From the NCBI GenBank assembly GCA_030680805.1, contig JAUXUK010000060.1, positions 1 through 64,000 on the forward strand: a stretch of DNA of 64,000 nucleotides, written 5' to 3'. The translations under genes and the position numbers were made by a program. Shown here piece by piece: positions 51,077-60,461 of this stretch (positions within the stretch are counted from its first letter, which is position 1; every line of letters starts with the position of its first letter). The DNA is from Sulfuritalea sp. (lineage in GTDB: Bacteria; Pseudomonadota; Gammaproteobacteria; Burkholderiales; Rhodocyclaceae). The notes under the pieces are model-generated. The model saw only the letters and a program-made list of their open reading frames with translations, did no database searches and was not told the DNA's origin.

Positions 51077-52057
51077 ATGCGGATAGCGGTGCTTGGCGCG
51101 GGGGCCTGGGGTACCGCGCTGGCCATTGCGTTTGCCGGCCGGCATGCAGTCAGCCTGTGGGCGCGCGATGCGGCGAGCGCTGCGGCCATGGCGAGCCAGC
51201 GTGAAAACCAGCGTTACCTTCCGGCCTGCCATTTCCCCGATGCCTTGCAGGTTACGACCGACATGAAGGCCGCACTGGCCGACGCCGATCTGGCGATCCT
51301 CGCCGCCCCACTGGCCGGCCTGCGACCTCTGCTGGAGCAGTTGAAGATCATCGCCCCGACCCTGCCCTTCCTCTGGGTGTGCAAGGGGCTGGAAGCCGGC
51401 AGCGGCTTGTTGCCGCATCAGGTGGTGGCCGAGGTGATGGGCGATGCGGTATGTGGCGTTCTGACCGGACCGAGTTTTGCCCTTGAGGTGGCGCGCGGCC
51501 TGCCTACCGCCGTGACGCTGGCGGCGACGGATGCCGCCTTTGCCGAGGCGACTGCGCAGAATTTGCACGGCGGTAACTTGCGCATCTATGCCAACGAAGA
51601 CCTGATCGGGGCCGAAGTCGGCGGCGCGGTGAAGAACGTACTGGCGATCGCCACCGGCATTTGCGATGGTCTCGGACTGGGGCTCAATGCGCGCGCCGCC
51701 CTGATCACCCGCGGACTGGTGGAGATCACGCGGTTTGGCGAGGCGCTCGGCGCGCGGCGCGAAACCTTCATGGGGCTGGCCGGCATGGGCGACCTGATTC
51801 TCACCTGCACCGGCGAGCTTTCGCGCAATCGCCGTGTTGGCTTGTTGCTGGCGGAAGGGAAGGCGCTGCCCGACATTAGTCGTGAGCTCGGCCACGTCGC
51901 CGAGGGTGTGCCGGCCGCGCGTGAAGTCGCCCGCCGCGCGGCTGAACTGGGAATCGAGATGCCGATCACGCGGGCCGTGGCGGCCGTGCTCGATGGCCGC
52001 ATCACTCCTCGCGCTGCCGTGGAACAACTGATGGCGCGCGATCCGAAGCACGAATGA
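51077..52057 (+). CDS. gpsA: Glycerol-3-phosphate dehydrogenase [NAD(P)+]
   Basis: [40 protein letters not shown]. Confidence 0.97.
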   Translation: MRIAVLGAGAWGTALAIAFAGRHAVSLWARDAASAAAMASQRENQRYLPACHFPDALQVTTDMKAALADADLAILAAPLAGLRPLLEQLKIIAPTLPFLWVCKGLEAGSGLLPHQVVAEVMGDAVCGVLTGPSFALEVARGLPTAVTLAATDAAFAEATAQNLHGGNLRIYANEDLIGAEVGGAVKNVLAIATGICDGLGLGLNARAALITRGLVEITRFGEALGARRETFMGLAGMGDLILTCTGELSRNRRVGLLLAEGKALPDISRELGHVAEGVPAAREVARRAAELGIEMPITRAVAAVLDGRITPRAAVEQLMARDPKHE

Positions 52058-52062
52058 AGTCG

Positions 52063-52527
52063 CTACGAGCCGCCGGCGAATCCCTGCTGCCGCCATGCTT
52101 CATACACCATGATGGCGACGGCATTCGACAGGTTCAGGCTGCGGTTCCCGGGTATCAGGGGCAGGCGCAGGTGGCGGTTTTCATCGATGTCGGCCAGCAC
52201 GCTCGCCGGCAGCCCGCGCGATTCCGAGCCGAAGACGAAGACGTCGCCGGGGAAAAACTCGGCGCTGGCGTGACGGCGATTGGCCTTTGTCGTCAGGGCG
52301 AACAGTCGGGCGTCGCCCAATGCCGTGCGGCACGTGGGCCAATCCGGATGCACCGTGACACAGGCCATCTCGGCGTAGTCCAGTCCCGCGCGGCGCAACT
52401 GCGCGTCGGACAGATCAAAGCCGAGCGGTTCGATCAGATGCAGTTTTGCACCGGTATTCGCGCAAAGCCGAATCACATTCCCTGTATTGGGCGGGATTTC
52501 CGGGGCCACGAGAACGACATGGAACAC
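52063..52527 (-). CDS. trmL: tRNA (cytidine(34)-2'-O)-methyltransferase
   Basis: MFHVVLVAPEIPPNTGNVIRLCANTGAKLHLIEPLGFDL. Confidence 0.95.
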   Translation of the reverse strand: MFHVVLVAPEIPPNTGNVIRLCANTGAKLHLIEPLGFDLSDAQLRRAGLDYAEMACVTVHPDWPTCRTALGDARLFALTTKANRRHASAEFFPGDVFVFGSESRGLPASVLADIDENRHLRLPLIPGNRSLNLSNAVAIMVYEAWRQQGFAGGS

Positions 52528-52643
52528 GTACGGACACCTCCGAAAACGGCTGTTTCTGTAAAATCAGATGATTAGCTTATGACTTTCGTGCAAAATCACA
52601 GCCGCGAAGGCCCCGATTCTAAGGCCGCTTTGGAGATCGCCTG

Positions 52644-54350
52644 ATGGCACGCCCGGAAAAAATCCGCCTTGGTGACATGCTGGTGCAGCAAAACCTCGTC
52701 ACCGGGGAGCAGCTCAAGCTCGCGCTTGACGAGCAAAAACGTTCGGGCCGCAAACTCGGTCGCGTTCTGGTCGAAAGCGGCTACGTTACCGAAGAGGGTA
52801 TTTCGATGGGCCTGGCGCGCCAGCTTGGTGCCGATTTCGTCGACCTCAAGACCTTCAAGCCCCAGCCGGAACTGATCAAGCTGCTGCCGGAAGCCCAGGC
52901 GCGCAGGCAGCGGGCGCTGGTGCTGAGCGAGCGCGCCGGCATGCTGGTGGTCGGCATGGCCGACCCGACGGATCTCACGGCCTTCGACGAAGTGGCGCGT
53001 GTGGTCAAGCGCGAGATCGACCTTGCCGTGGTGACCGAGAGCCAGTTGCTCTCTGCGATCGATCGTGTCTACAGTCGCGCGGCGGAAATCAGCGGTCTGG
53101 CCAAGGAACTCACGGCCGACATGGGTGACATCTCGACCGAGTTCGGCAACATTCTCGGCCTCACCGCCGGCGCCGAGGATGCGCCGGTCGTAAAACTGCT
53201 CAACACGGTGTTCGAAGAGGCGCTGAAGCTGCGTGCTTCGGACATCCACATCGAACCGCAGGAGAGGTCGCTCGTGATCCGCTTCCGCATCGATGGCGTG
53301 CTGCACGTGCAGACCGAAGCCGATGCGAAGATTTCCACGGCGCTGGTCTTGCGCCTCAAGCTGATGTCGGGCCTGGACATCTCCGAGAAGCGCCTGCCGC
53401 AGGACGGCCGCTTCGCCATCAAGTTGCGCAACACGTCGATCGACATTCGTATCTCGTCGATGCCGACCCAGCATGGCGAATCTGTCGTCATGCGCTTGCT
53501 GGCGCAGAACACCGGCCTGCTGCAACTCGACAAGCTGCAGATGCCGCCGCGCGTCCTCGAGCGCTTTCGCCATTCCATTGCGCGCCCATCCGGCATCGTA
53601 TTGGTCACCGGCCCGACCGGATCGGGCAAGACCACGACGCTGTATGCCGCGCTCAATGAACTGAACACCCCCGAAAAGAAGATCATCACCGTCGAAGACC
53701 CGGTCGAATATCGGCTGCCCGGCATCAACCAGGTGCAGGTGCATGAGAAGATCGACTTGTCCTTCAGTCGCGTGCTGCGCAGTGCATTGCGGCAGGATCC
53801 GGACATCATCCTGCTGGGTGAAATGCGCGATCAGGACACCGCCGAGATCGGCATGCGCGCCGCCATGACCGGTCACCTGGTGTTGTCGACTTTGCATACC
53901 AACGATGCGCTGTCCACGCCGATTCGCCTGCTCGACATGGGCGTGCCGCGTTACATGGTCGCCTTGTCGATCCAGATGGTGCTGGCGCAACGGCTGGTGC
54001 GCGTGATCTGTGAAAACTGCTCCGCTCCCCACACCCCGGCCCCGCACGAACATTTGTGGCTCAAGACAGAGCTCGGCGACCAGGTGGACCGCTCTTCGTT
54101 CAGAAGTGGCCAGGGCTGCAGCCACTGCGCCAACACCGGCTATCAGGGCCGCCAGGCCGTCTATGAAATTCTCGACATGAACAACGCGCTGGTCGAAGCG
54201 GTCAACCGGGGCGACCCCAACGAATTCATGCAGATCGGTCGCGAACAGATGGCCGGCAACACCCTGCGTCGGGATGCCGTGCGCCTGGTCGTCAGCGGTC
54301 GCACCACCATCGAGGAAGCGATGCGCATCAGCACGCAACTGGACGAGTAG
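52644..54350 (+). CDS. mshE: MSHA biogenesis ATPase MshE (GspE/PilB family) with MshEN domain
   Basis: Walker A GPTGSGKTTTLYAAL; N-terminal RLGDMLVQQNLVTGEQLKLALDEQ repeats; followed by mshG. Confidence 0.93.
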   Translation: MARPEKIRLGDMLVQQNLVTGEQLKLALDEQKRSGRKLGRVLVESGYVTEEGISMGLARQLGADFVDLKTFKPQPELIKLLPEAQARRQRALVLSERAGMLVVGMADPTDLTAFDEVARVVKREIDLAVVTESQLLSAIDRVYSRAAEISGLAKELTADMGDISTEFGNILGLTAGAEDAPVVKLLNTVFEEALKLRASDIHIEPQERSLVIRFRIDGVLHVQTEADAKISTALVLRLKLMSGLDISEKRLPQDGRFAIKLRNTSIDIRISSMPTQHGESVVMRLLAQNTGLLQLDKLQMPPRVLERFRHSIARPSGIVLVTGPTGSGKTTTLYAALNELNTPEKKIITVEDPVEYRLPGINQVQVHEKIDLSFSRVLRSALRQDPDIILLGEMRDQDTAEIGMRAAMTGHLVLSTLHTNDALSTPIRLLDMGVPRYMVALSIQMVLAQRLVRVICENCSAPHTPAPHEHLWLKTELGDQVDRSSFRSGQGCSHCANTGYQGRQAVYEILDMNNALVEAVNRGDPNEFMQIGREQMAGNTLRRDAVRLVVSGRTTIEEAMRISTQLDE

Positions 54351-54357
54351 GCGCGAG

Positions 54358-55587
54358 ATGCCCAGCTTCGCCTATCGCGGCCGCAACGACGCCGGGGACA
54401 TCGTGCAAGGCGTCATGGAAGGCGCTACTGCCGGGGCGGTGGCCGACCTGATCGTCGGCAGCGGCGTCACGCCGATGGAAATCAAGCCGACAACGGCTTC
54501 GACGGGCAAGGCCGGGTCGGGTATCGACCTCCAGTTGTTCAAGCAACAAGTCGAGCACATGGACGTGCTGCTGTTCTCGCGGCAGATCCATACCCTGTTG
54601 CGCGCCGGCGTGCCCATCATGCGTGCACTGGCCGGCTTGCAGGAATCCAGTACCAATTCGGCAATGCGGGATGTGCTGCAGGACGTGCGCGAAAGCCTCG
54701 ATTCCGGACGTGAGTTATCCTTGTCGCTGGCTCGCCATCCCAAGGTTTTTTCGCCCTTCTATCTGTCCATGGTCCGCGTCGGCGAAATGACCGGACGGCT
54801 GGAAGAGGTCTTCATCCGCCTGTTCGACCACCTTGCATTCGAGCGTTTCATGCAGGAGCAGGTCAAGTCGGCGCTGCGTTACCCATCATTCGTCGTTGCC
54901 GCCATGGGCATCGCCATCGTCATCGTCAACATTTTCGTGATCCCGGCTTTCGCCAACGTGTTCAAAGGGCTCGGCGCCGAATTGCCCCTGATGACGCGCC
55001 TGCTGATCGGCTTTTCCGACTTCATGGTGAACTGGTGGCATGCGATGCTTGTCGGCGTGATTGGTGCCTTTTTCGGCTTCAAGGCATGGCTGGGGACGTC
55101 CAGCGGCCGCTACACATGGGATCGCTACAAGTTGAAGATTCCGATTGCCGGAAAAATCATCCGCAAAGCCACCCTGGCCAGATTTGCGGCCAGCTTTGCG
55201 CTCGCCTCGCGTAGCGGCGTACCGATCATCCAGGCCCTGACCAATGTCGCCGAGACGGTGGACAACGCCTACATTTCGGACAAGGTCGAAAAGATGCGCG
55301 ACGGCGTTGAGCGCGGCGAAAGCATCCTGCGCACCTCGATTTCCGCTGGCGTGTTTACCCCTGTGGTGCTGCAGATGATTGCCGTGGGCGAAGAATCTGG
55401 CGCGCTCGACGACATGATGAAGGAAGTCGCCGACATGTACCAGAGCGAGGTCGAATACGAACTGAAGACCCTGGCGCAGCAGATCGAGCCGATCCTTATC
55501 ATTGCGCTGGGCATCATGGTCCTGATTCTCGCGTTGGGCATCTTCCTGCCCTTGTGGGATCTGGGCAAAGTATCGCTGAGGAAATGA
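54358..55587 (+). CDS. mshG: MSHA biogenesis inner-membrane platform protein MshG (PilC/GspF family)
   Basis: MPSFAYRGRNDAGDIVQGVMEG...; two GspF domains. Confidence 0.93.
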   Translation: MPSFAYRGRNDAGDIVQGVMEGATAGAVADLIVGSGVTPMEIKPTTASTGKAGSGIDLQLFKQQVEHMDVLLFSRQIHTLLRAGVPIMRALAGLQESSTNSAMRDVLQDVRESLDSGRELSLSLARHPKVFSPFYLSMVRVGEMTGRLEEVFIRLFDHLAFERFMQEQVKSALRYPSFVVAAMGIAIVIVNIFVIPAFANVFKGLGAELPLMTRLLIGFSDFMVNWWHAMLVGVIGAFFGFKAWLGTSSGRYTWDRYKLKIPIAGKIIRKATLARFAASFALASRSGVPIIQALTNVAETVDNAYISDKVEKMRDGVERGESILRTSISAGVFTPVVLQMIAVGEESGALDDMMKEVADMYQSEVEYELKTLAQQIEPILIIALGIMVLILALGIFLPLWDLGKVSLRK

Positions 55588-56087
55588 GCGAGGTAACGCC
55601 GCTTTCGCGCTCGCTGTTTCAAGTTTCGGTGGTGGTTGCCGTTATAGCCTTGCTGGCCGCCGTCTTGCTCAATTCGCTAAGCTATGTGCAGGAAAAGGCC
55701 GAGCGGACGATGGTCGAAGCGACGGTGCTGAACATGGAAAAGGGCCTGCAAATCGAGATCCAGACCCGGGAAATCCGTGGGCAGTCGGCGACCATCGGGG
55801 ACCTTGTCGGGGCCAATCCGGTGAACTGGCTGGCAAGTCCGCCGAAGGGGTACGCAGGGGTTTGCAAGAAGACAAAGGCGCCCGGCGAGTGGTGTTTTGA
55901 CGAGACGACGCGCGAAATTGCCTATCGGCCGCGGCTTGAAGCAAGCCTTGAATTCCGCGAGCCGGGAAGGCGGGACTTGCGCTGGCGCGTGGGGTCGGCC
56001 CAGGAAATCGCCGGGGGGCCGGCCGGAGATTCCGTCGTGGTGGGTGGAATCAGGGTGTTTTCCACTACCTCTTTCGTATGGCACTGA
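55584..56087 (+). CDS. MshF-like pilus accessory protein
   Basis: ATGA-overlap with mshG; single N-terminal TM; position matches mshF. Confidence 0.6.
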   Translation: MSEVTPLSRSLFQVSVVVAVIALLAAVLLNSLSYVQEKAERTMVEATVLNMEKGLQIEIQTREIRGQSATIGDLVGANPVNWLASPPKGYAGVCKKTKAPGEWCFDETTREIAYRPRLEASLEFREPGRRDLRWRVGSAQEIAGGPAGDSVVVGGIRVFSTTSFVWH

Positions 56088-56258
56088 TGGCGGGGTGCTG
56101 GTACACTCGACCCCCATGCGTTTTTCGATTTGAGCGCAATGCGCTGGTTGTGGGTACCGTTGGGGTACTTCAGGATTTTGCAGGAAACAACTGACGGTAT
56201 GGCCGTTTTCCCTCGTTGCCTCGGGCAGCATGGAGAGCGCAACTTTAAGGAGAGTCAA

Positions 56259-56840
56259 ATGAAACGCCAAACAGGTTTTACCCTGATCGAATTGATCGTG
56301 GTTATCGTTATTCTGGGCATCCTGGCGGCGACCGCGCTGCCGAAGTTTACCGATCTAGGGAGGGATGCGCGCGTCGCCAAGCTCCAAGCGGTGCGCGGTG
56401 CGGTGCAGGCGGCTGCCGGCTTGATTAACGGCACGGCGCAGGCGAGAGCGGGGGTCACCGACGCTGCTGCCTGCCCGGGCGGCGGCGCGGCCGCTACCAA
56501 TACTGTGAACGGGACTGTTTGTACGCAAGCGGGTACGGTTCTCCTTGCCAACTGGTATCCGACGGGTGCCGCCGCGATCAATGCAGCAGTAGGGGCCGGC
56601 GGAATTATTCCTGCCGCGGGGCTGACTACTCCTGTATTCGGTGCGGTCTTGGCGGATTTTAACCGGCAAGGATATGGCGTTGCGGTCGCAGGCACTACCA
56701 CTACGTTCTCGGTTATCGGCGGGCCAGGCACTGCGGCCGGCGTGAATCCAACCTGTTCGTTTACCTATACATCGGCTGCGGCGAATGGGGCTGCGCCTGT
56801 GGTCACAGGACCTACGGTAGCTACCACTGCGGGTTGCTGA
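56259..56840 (+). CDS. mshA: Type IV pilin, MSHA major/minor pilin (MshA/MshB-like)
   Basis: [62 protein letters not shown]. Confidence 0.85.
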   Translation: MKRQTGFTLIELIVVIVILGILAATALPKFTDLGRDARVAKLQAVRGAVQAAAGLINGTAQARAGVTDAAACPGGGAAATNTVNGTVCTQAGTVLLANWYPTGAAAINAAVGAGGIIPAAGLTTPVFGAVLADFNRQGYGVAVAGTTTTFSVIGGPGTAAGVNPTCSFTYTSAAANGAAPVVTGPTVATTAGC

Positions 56841-56863
56841 AAATAGCAATAGCAGAGATCAAC

Positions 56864-56980
56864 GGGGCCAGGCTCAATTGATCGACAGGCGCGGGGTTTG
56901 ACTCCGGCGACAAGAGCGGCTTCGGTCGCTTTTGTCATTTCTGCCGGCGGCTTTTTGCCGTTCGCTCGGCAAACTCAGCA
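56864..56980 (+). repeat. Direct repeat copy 1 (DR-1)
   Basis: GGGGCCAGGCTCAATTGATCGACAGGCGCGGGGTTTGACTCC...; same order at +1068 bp. Confidence 0.9.
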
Positions 56981-57227
56981 TCTTCCCTTGCACATCACCT
57001 CTTTGCTTCGCGTCGGGCAAACGGGTGGTGGGTTCTAGTGCCCGATGTACAAAAGGGGACTCGAATTAGCCCCAGAATTCGGCTCCGACAACACGGCGGC
57101 TCGGGATATTTCCCGGGCCGTTGTTGTTTTGGATTCCGGCGATGGCGCAGCATATCGCTGTCAGCAGAGGGGCATTGAACGCGGCGGTTCAGGAGTGATG
57201 TCGGGGTATATTTGTTCTCCCCGTCCG

Positions 57228-57334
57228 CCGTCATTCCGGGCTTGACCCGGAACCCAGATTCGTTCATCTAATCAGGCCGTTAAAAAACCTGCCTTGATAG
57301 ACGAGATGGATTCAGGCCTGCGCCGGAATGACGG
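57228..57334. mobile_element. MITE-like element with 12-bp perfect terminal inverted repeats
   Basis: CCGTCATTCCGG...CCGGAATGACGG, 107 bp. Confidence 0.75.
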
Positions 57335-57444
57335 AAATTCAACAGGTTAGCGGTAGAACAAATTTACCGTGGGAGTGATATCGGGCTGTGTTCGTCTGCT
57401 TGTGCCGGAGTGCTACACTCGCTCGCGTGACTTGGAGAGGGCGG

Positions 57445-57675
57445 ATGAAATTTGAAATCGTTGGGGAAATCACCCATGTCGAAACGATTGCCCAAGGCAA
57501 CGGCATTCGTGATCTCGCGCACCTCCGAAGCCAGCACGGGCTGGGTAAATGGCGAAAAATGAAGGGCATTGCGCATGTGAAGTTGTCGGACGGCAGTACC
57601 TTGACAGCGGAAGTTCACTGGTATGAGGCTCATGGTATCGGCAAGGTGAAGCTGAAGATAAAGGAGTGGCTATGA
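57445..57675 (+). CDS. Hypothetical small protein, first gene of accessory pair
   Basis: MKFEIVGEITHVETIAQGNGIRDLAHLRSQHGLGKWRKMKGIAHVKLSDGSTLTAEVHWYEAHGIGKVKLKIKEWL. Confidence 0.75.
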   Translation: MKFEIVGEITHVETIAQGNGIRDLAHLRSQHGLGKWRKMKGIAHVKLSDGSTLTAEVHWYEAHGIGKVKLKIKEWL

Positions 57676-57899
57676 TCAAATTTGTTGTGTGTGTCTCGCG
57701 AGAGGACTGCGGGGATATTTCCACGGGCGACCTGATGCTTGGCCGCCTGTACGAAGTCATGGCGCCGGTCGACAGTCACGGCATGATCAGGGTGGTTGAT
57801 GACAGCGGCGAGGATTATCTTTATCCCGCCGACTTGTTTGAAGCAGTCGAGGTACAGGAGCAAACGGCGTCACGCCTGCATGAATTGTTGGTGGCATAA
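57672..57899 (+). CDS. Hypothetical small protein, second gene of accessory pair (ATGA-coupled)
   Basis: MIKFVVCVSREDCGDISTGDLMLGRLYEVMAPVDSHGMIRVVDDSGEDYLYPADLFEAVEV; start overlaps previous stop. Confidence 0.75.
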   Translation: MIKFVVCVSREDCGDISTGDLMLGRLYEVMAPVDSHGMIRVVDDSGEDYLYPADLFEAVEVQEQTASRLHELLVA

Positions 57900-57931
57900 G
57901 GAATGGCGTTTATCAGCCGAAAGCGCCGAAA

Positions 57932-58048
57932 GGGGCCAGGCTCAATTGATCGACAGGCGCGGGGTTTGACTCCTGCGACAAGAGCGGCTCCGGTCGCTTT
58001 TGTCATTTCTGCGAGCGCCATTTTGCCGTTCGCTCGAAGAACTCGGCC
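57932..58048 (+). repeat. Direct repeat copy 2 (DR-2)
   Basis: Gap-free alignment to DR-1 with few mismatches; weaker similarity continues about 60 bp further. Confidence 0.9.
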
Positions 58049-58173
58049 CGTTCCATTGTGCACCAAGCCTTGAATTGGCGTCTGGCAAAAAAGAGTTGGC
58101 CTCTCGTAGCCCGTGAGTTGCTTTGCGGTTCTGGAATACACTGCACGGAAGCGTTGGCGAGGGGGATTCCTGA

Positions 58174-58455
58174 ATGGCGGCACCGTGCGGCGGAGATCCG
58201 CTCGTTTGTATCGAGTTCTTGGTTCTGGGCATCGGGGAATTTCTCAAGGACTGGACCACGATGGTCATGCTCGCGATCCTTCTTGGCCTGCTGCTGCGCT
58301 TTCGCGCGGATCGGGCAAAAGCGCGAGAAGACGCCTATGGCAGGCACCTCGCGGCATTTGATAGCCGGCGCAGCCAGGAGGCGCAAACCGGGCCGCCCGC
58401 CGAGCTATTTACCGCGGTCTCGACCCGCCGCGGTGCGGATCAACCCCGGCGCTGA
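58174..58455 (+). CDS. Possible small membrane protein
   Basis: TTMVMLAILLGLLLRFRADRAKARED; coding status uncertain. Confidence 0.4.
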   Translation: MAAPCGGDPLVCIEFLVLGIGEFLKDWTTMVMLAILLGLLLRFRADRAKAREDAYGRHLAAFDSRRSQEAQTGPPAELFTAVSTRRGADQPRR

Positions 58456-58511
58456 CCCGATGCCTGCCCTGCGCCGCCCCTTGCCATGTGTCTACCGGAC
58501 TGACTGATCCA

Positions 58512-59033
58512 ATGATCCAGCCGACATCTCGTCCGCCGCACGGCCTGTCCGGCTTCACCCTGGTGGAACTGATCACGGTGATGCTGATCATCGGCATCAT
58601 GGCCGCCGTGGCGGTGCCACGCCTGAATCTTTCGGGGTTCGACGCCACGGGCTATCGCGACAAGGTAAGGGCGACCCTCGAATTCGCACGAAAGTCGGCG
58701 GTGGCGCAACGGCGGATTGTCTGCGTCGCCCTGGCTGCCAACGGCCTGACCCTCACCATCGACAACGTCACGCCGGAGACGGTCGCGGGACTTGGCACCT
58801 GCCCGCGCGCGCTGCCGCTGCCGGCGACCGACGCCGCCTGCGGCGGCCCGGCCAACGCCATCTGCCCACCCCCCAACGCCACCGTTGCACTGGCGGGCCC
58901 CGCCGCGCTCGCGTTTGATCCACTGGGTCGCGCCGCGGTGGTGCCGGCGGCGCTCTTCTATGACTATACCGTCACGGATGCCATGACGAACCTCACGGTC
59001 CGCGTCGAAGCGGAAACCGGCTATGTACGCTAG
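58512..59033 (+). CDS. mshC: MSHA pseudopilin MshC-like (GspH type)
   Basis: LSGFTLVELITVMLIIGIMAAVAVPRL; start 58488 or 58512. Confidence 0.85.
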   Translation: MIQPTSRPPHGLSGFTLVELITVMLIIGIMAAVAVPRLNLSGFDATGYRDKVRATLEFARKSAVAQRRIVCVALAANGLTLTIDNVTPETVAGLGTCPRALPLPATDAACGGPANAICPPPNATVALAGPAALAFDPLGRAAVVPAALFYDYTVTDAMTNLTVRVEAETGYVR

Positions 59034-59571
59034 AAGTCGCCAGCACGGCGTCACGCTGATCGAACTGATTGTCTTCATCGTGATCGTGGGTGTCGCGCTG
59101 ACCGGGATGCTGACGGTGCTCAATCTCACCGGGCGCAGTGGCGCCGACCCGATGATCCGCAAGCAAATGCTGGCGATTGCCGAAGGCCTGATGGACGAAG
59201 TCGCCGCGCAACCCTTTACCTGGTGCGACCCCAACGATCCGGCCGCCGCGACGGCCATCAGCGCTGCCGTCTGCGCGACGCCGGAAGTCATGGGCTTCGA
59301 GGCTGGCGAAACGCGTGGTGGCGCGGTCACGCCCTTCGACAATGTCAATGACTACAACGGCCTAGCCGGCATCAGCACAAGCATTACCGGCACTGCCATG
59401 CCGGCCGGTTACACCGCCGCCATCACGGTCGCGCCAAGTGCGCTCGGGCCGGCGGCCAGCCTGGTCCCGGCCGCCGCTTCATTGCTCATTACAGTGACGG
59501 TCAGCTTCAACACCGAAAATCTCACCATCGAAGGCTATCGCACCCGCTACGCGCCGAACTCGTTGCCATGA
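59023..59571 (+). CDS. mshD: MSHA pseudopilin MshD-like
   Basis: HGVTLIELIVFIVIVGVALTGMLTVLN ... MLAIAEGLMDEVAAQPFTWCDPNDP. Confidence 0.87.
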   Translation: MYARSRQHGVTLIELIVFIVIVGVALTGMLTVLNLTGRSGADPMIRKQMLAIAEGLMDEVAAQPFTWCDPNDPAAATAISAAVCATPEVMGFEAGETRGGAVTPFDNVNDYNGLAGISTSITGTAMPAGYTAAITVAPSALGPAASLVPAAASLLITVTVSFNTENLTIEGYRTRYAPNSLP

Positions 59572-60461
59572 CGCCCGCCATGACCCGCCGCCCGCCGCAT
59601 CGAACCGCCGGCTTCACCTTGGTCGAAGCCATCATCGCCATGGTCATCACCGGCATTCTGGCGGGCATTGTCACGGTCTTCATCAGCAAGCCGATACAGG
59701 GCTATCTGGATTCCGTGCGCCGCGCCGAACTCACCGACCAGGCCGACCTTGCCCTGCGCCGCATCACCCGCGACGCGCGCCTGGCGCTGCCCAACAGCCT
59801 GCGCGTCAACACGGTTGGTGGCGTGACGTATGTCGAGTTCATCATGACCAGCGCCGGCGGGCGCTACCGCGTCGAAGACGACGGATCGACCGGCGGCGAT
59901 TTTCTGAGCTATACCACCGTCGCCGATACGACCTTCGACGTGCTCGGGCCGGTGCCCGCCAGTCCGGCCATTGCCGCGGGTGATTTCATTGTGATTTACA
60001 ACCTCGGCCCCGGCAATGCGCCGGCCGATGCGTATACCGCTCCCGCGCCGGGCGGCAATCGCGCCACGGTGCAGGGCATTGCCGGCAACGTCATCACCCT
60101 GACCGCCAATCCCTTCGCTGCGCAAACCCCGCCGCTGCCTTCGCCCGATGCGCGCTTTCAGGTCGTGCCCGGAACGGTGCGCGCGGTGACCTACGCCTGC
60201 CCCGTTACCGGCACTCCGGCCAACAACCTGACGCGACAGTGGAACTACGGCTTCAATGTCGCGCAAGCCACCCCCCCGGCCGGCGGCACCACCGCAATCC
60301 TGGCCGGCGGTGCCACCTGCACCATCGAGTACGCGGCCAACGCGTCGGGGCGCAACGGTCTGTTGCTGGTCAACCTCACGCTGACTCAGGTGGACGCCGC
60401 GACCGGAATCGGCGAGAGCGTCAATCTGTCCCAGCAAATCCGCATCGACAACGCGCCATGA
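59568..60461 (+). CDS. mshO: MSHA pseudopilin MshO-like
   Basis: TAGFTLVEAIIAMVITGILAGIVTVFISKPIQGYLDSVRRAELTDQADLALRRI. Confidence 0.88.
   Translation: MTPAMTRRPPHRTAGFTLVEAIIAMVITGILAGIVTVFISKPIQGYLDSVRRAELTDQADLALRRITRDARLALPNSLRVNTVGGVTYVEFIMTSAGGRYRVEDDGSTGGDFLSYTTVADTTFDVLGPVPASPAIAAGDFIVIYNLGPGNAPADAYTAPAPGGNRATVQGIAGNVITLTANPFAAQTPPLPSPDARFQVVPGTVRAVTYACPVTGTPANNLTRQWNYGFNVAQATPPAGGTTAILAGGATCTIEYAANASGRNGLLLVNLTLTQVDAATGIGESVNLSQQIRIDNAP

Noticed and set aside
57020-57075. tRNA-like stretch (GGTTCTAGTGCCC)
   Set aside because: No acceptor, D-arm or anticodon arm could be assembled on either strand.
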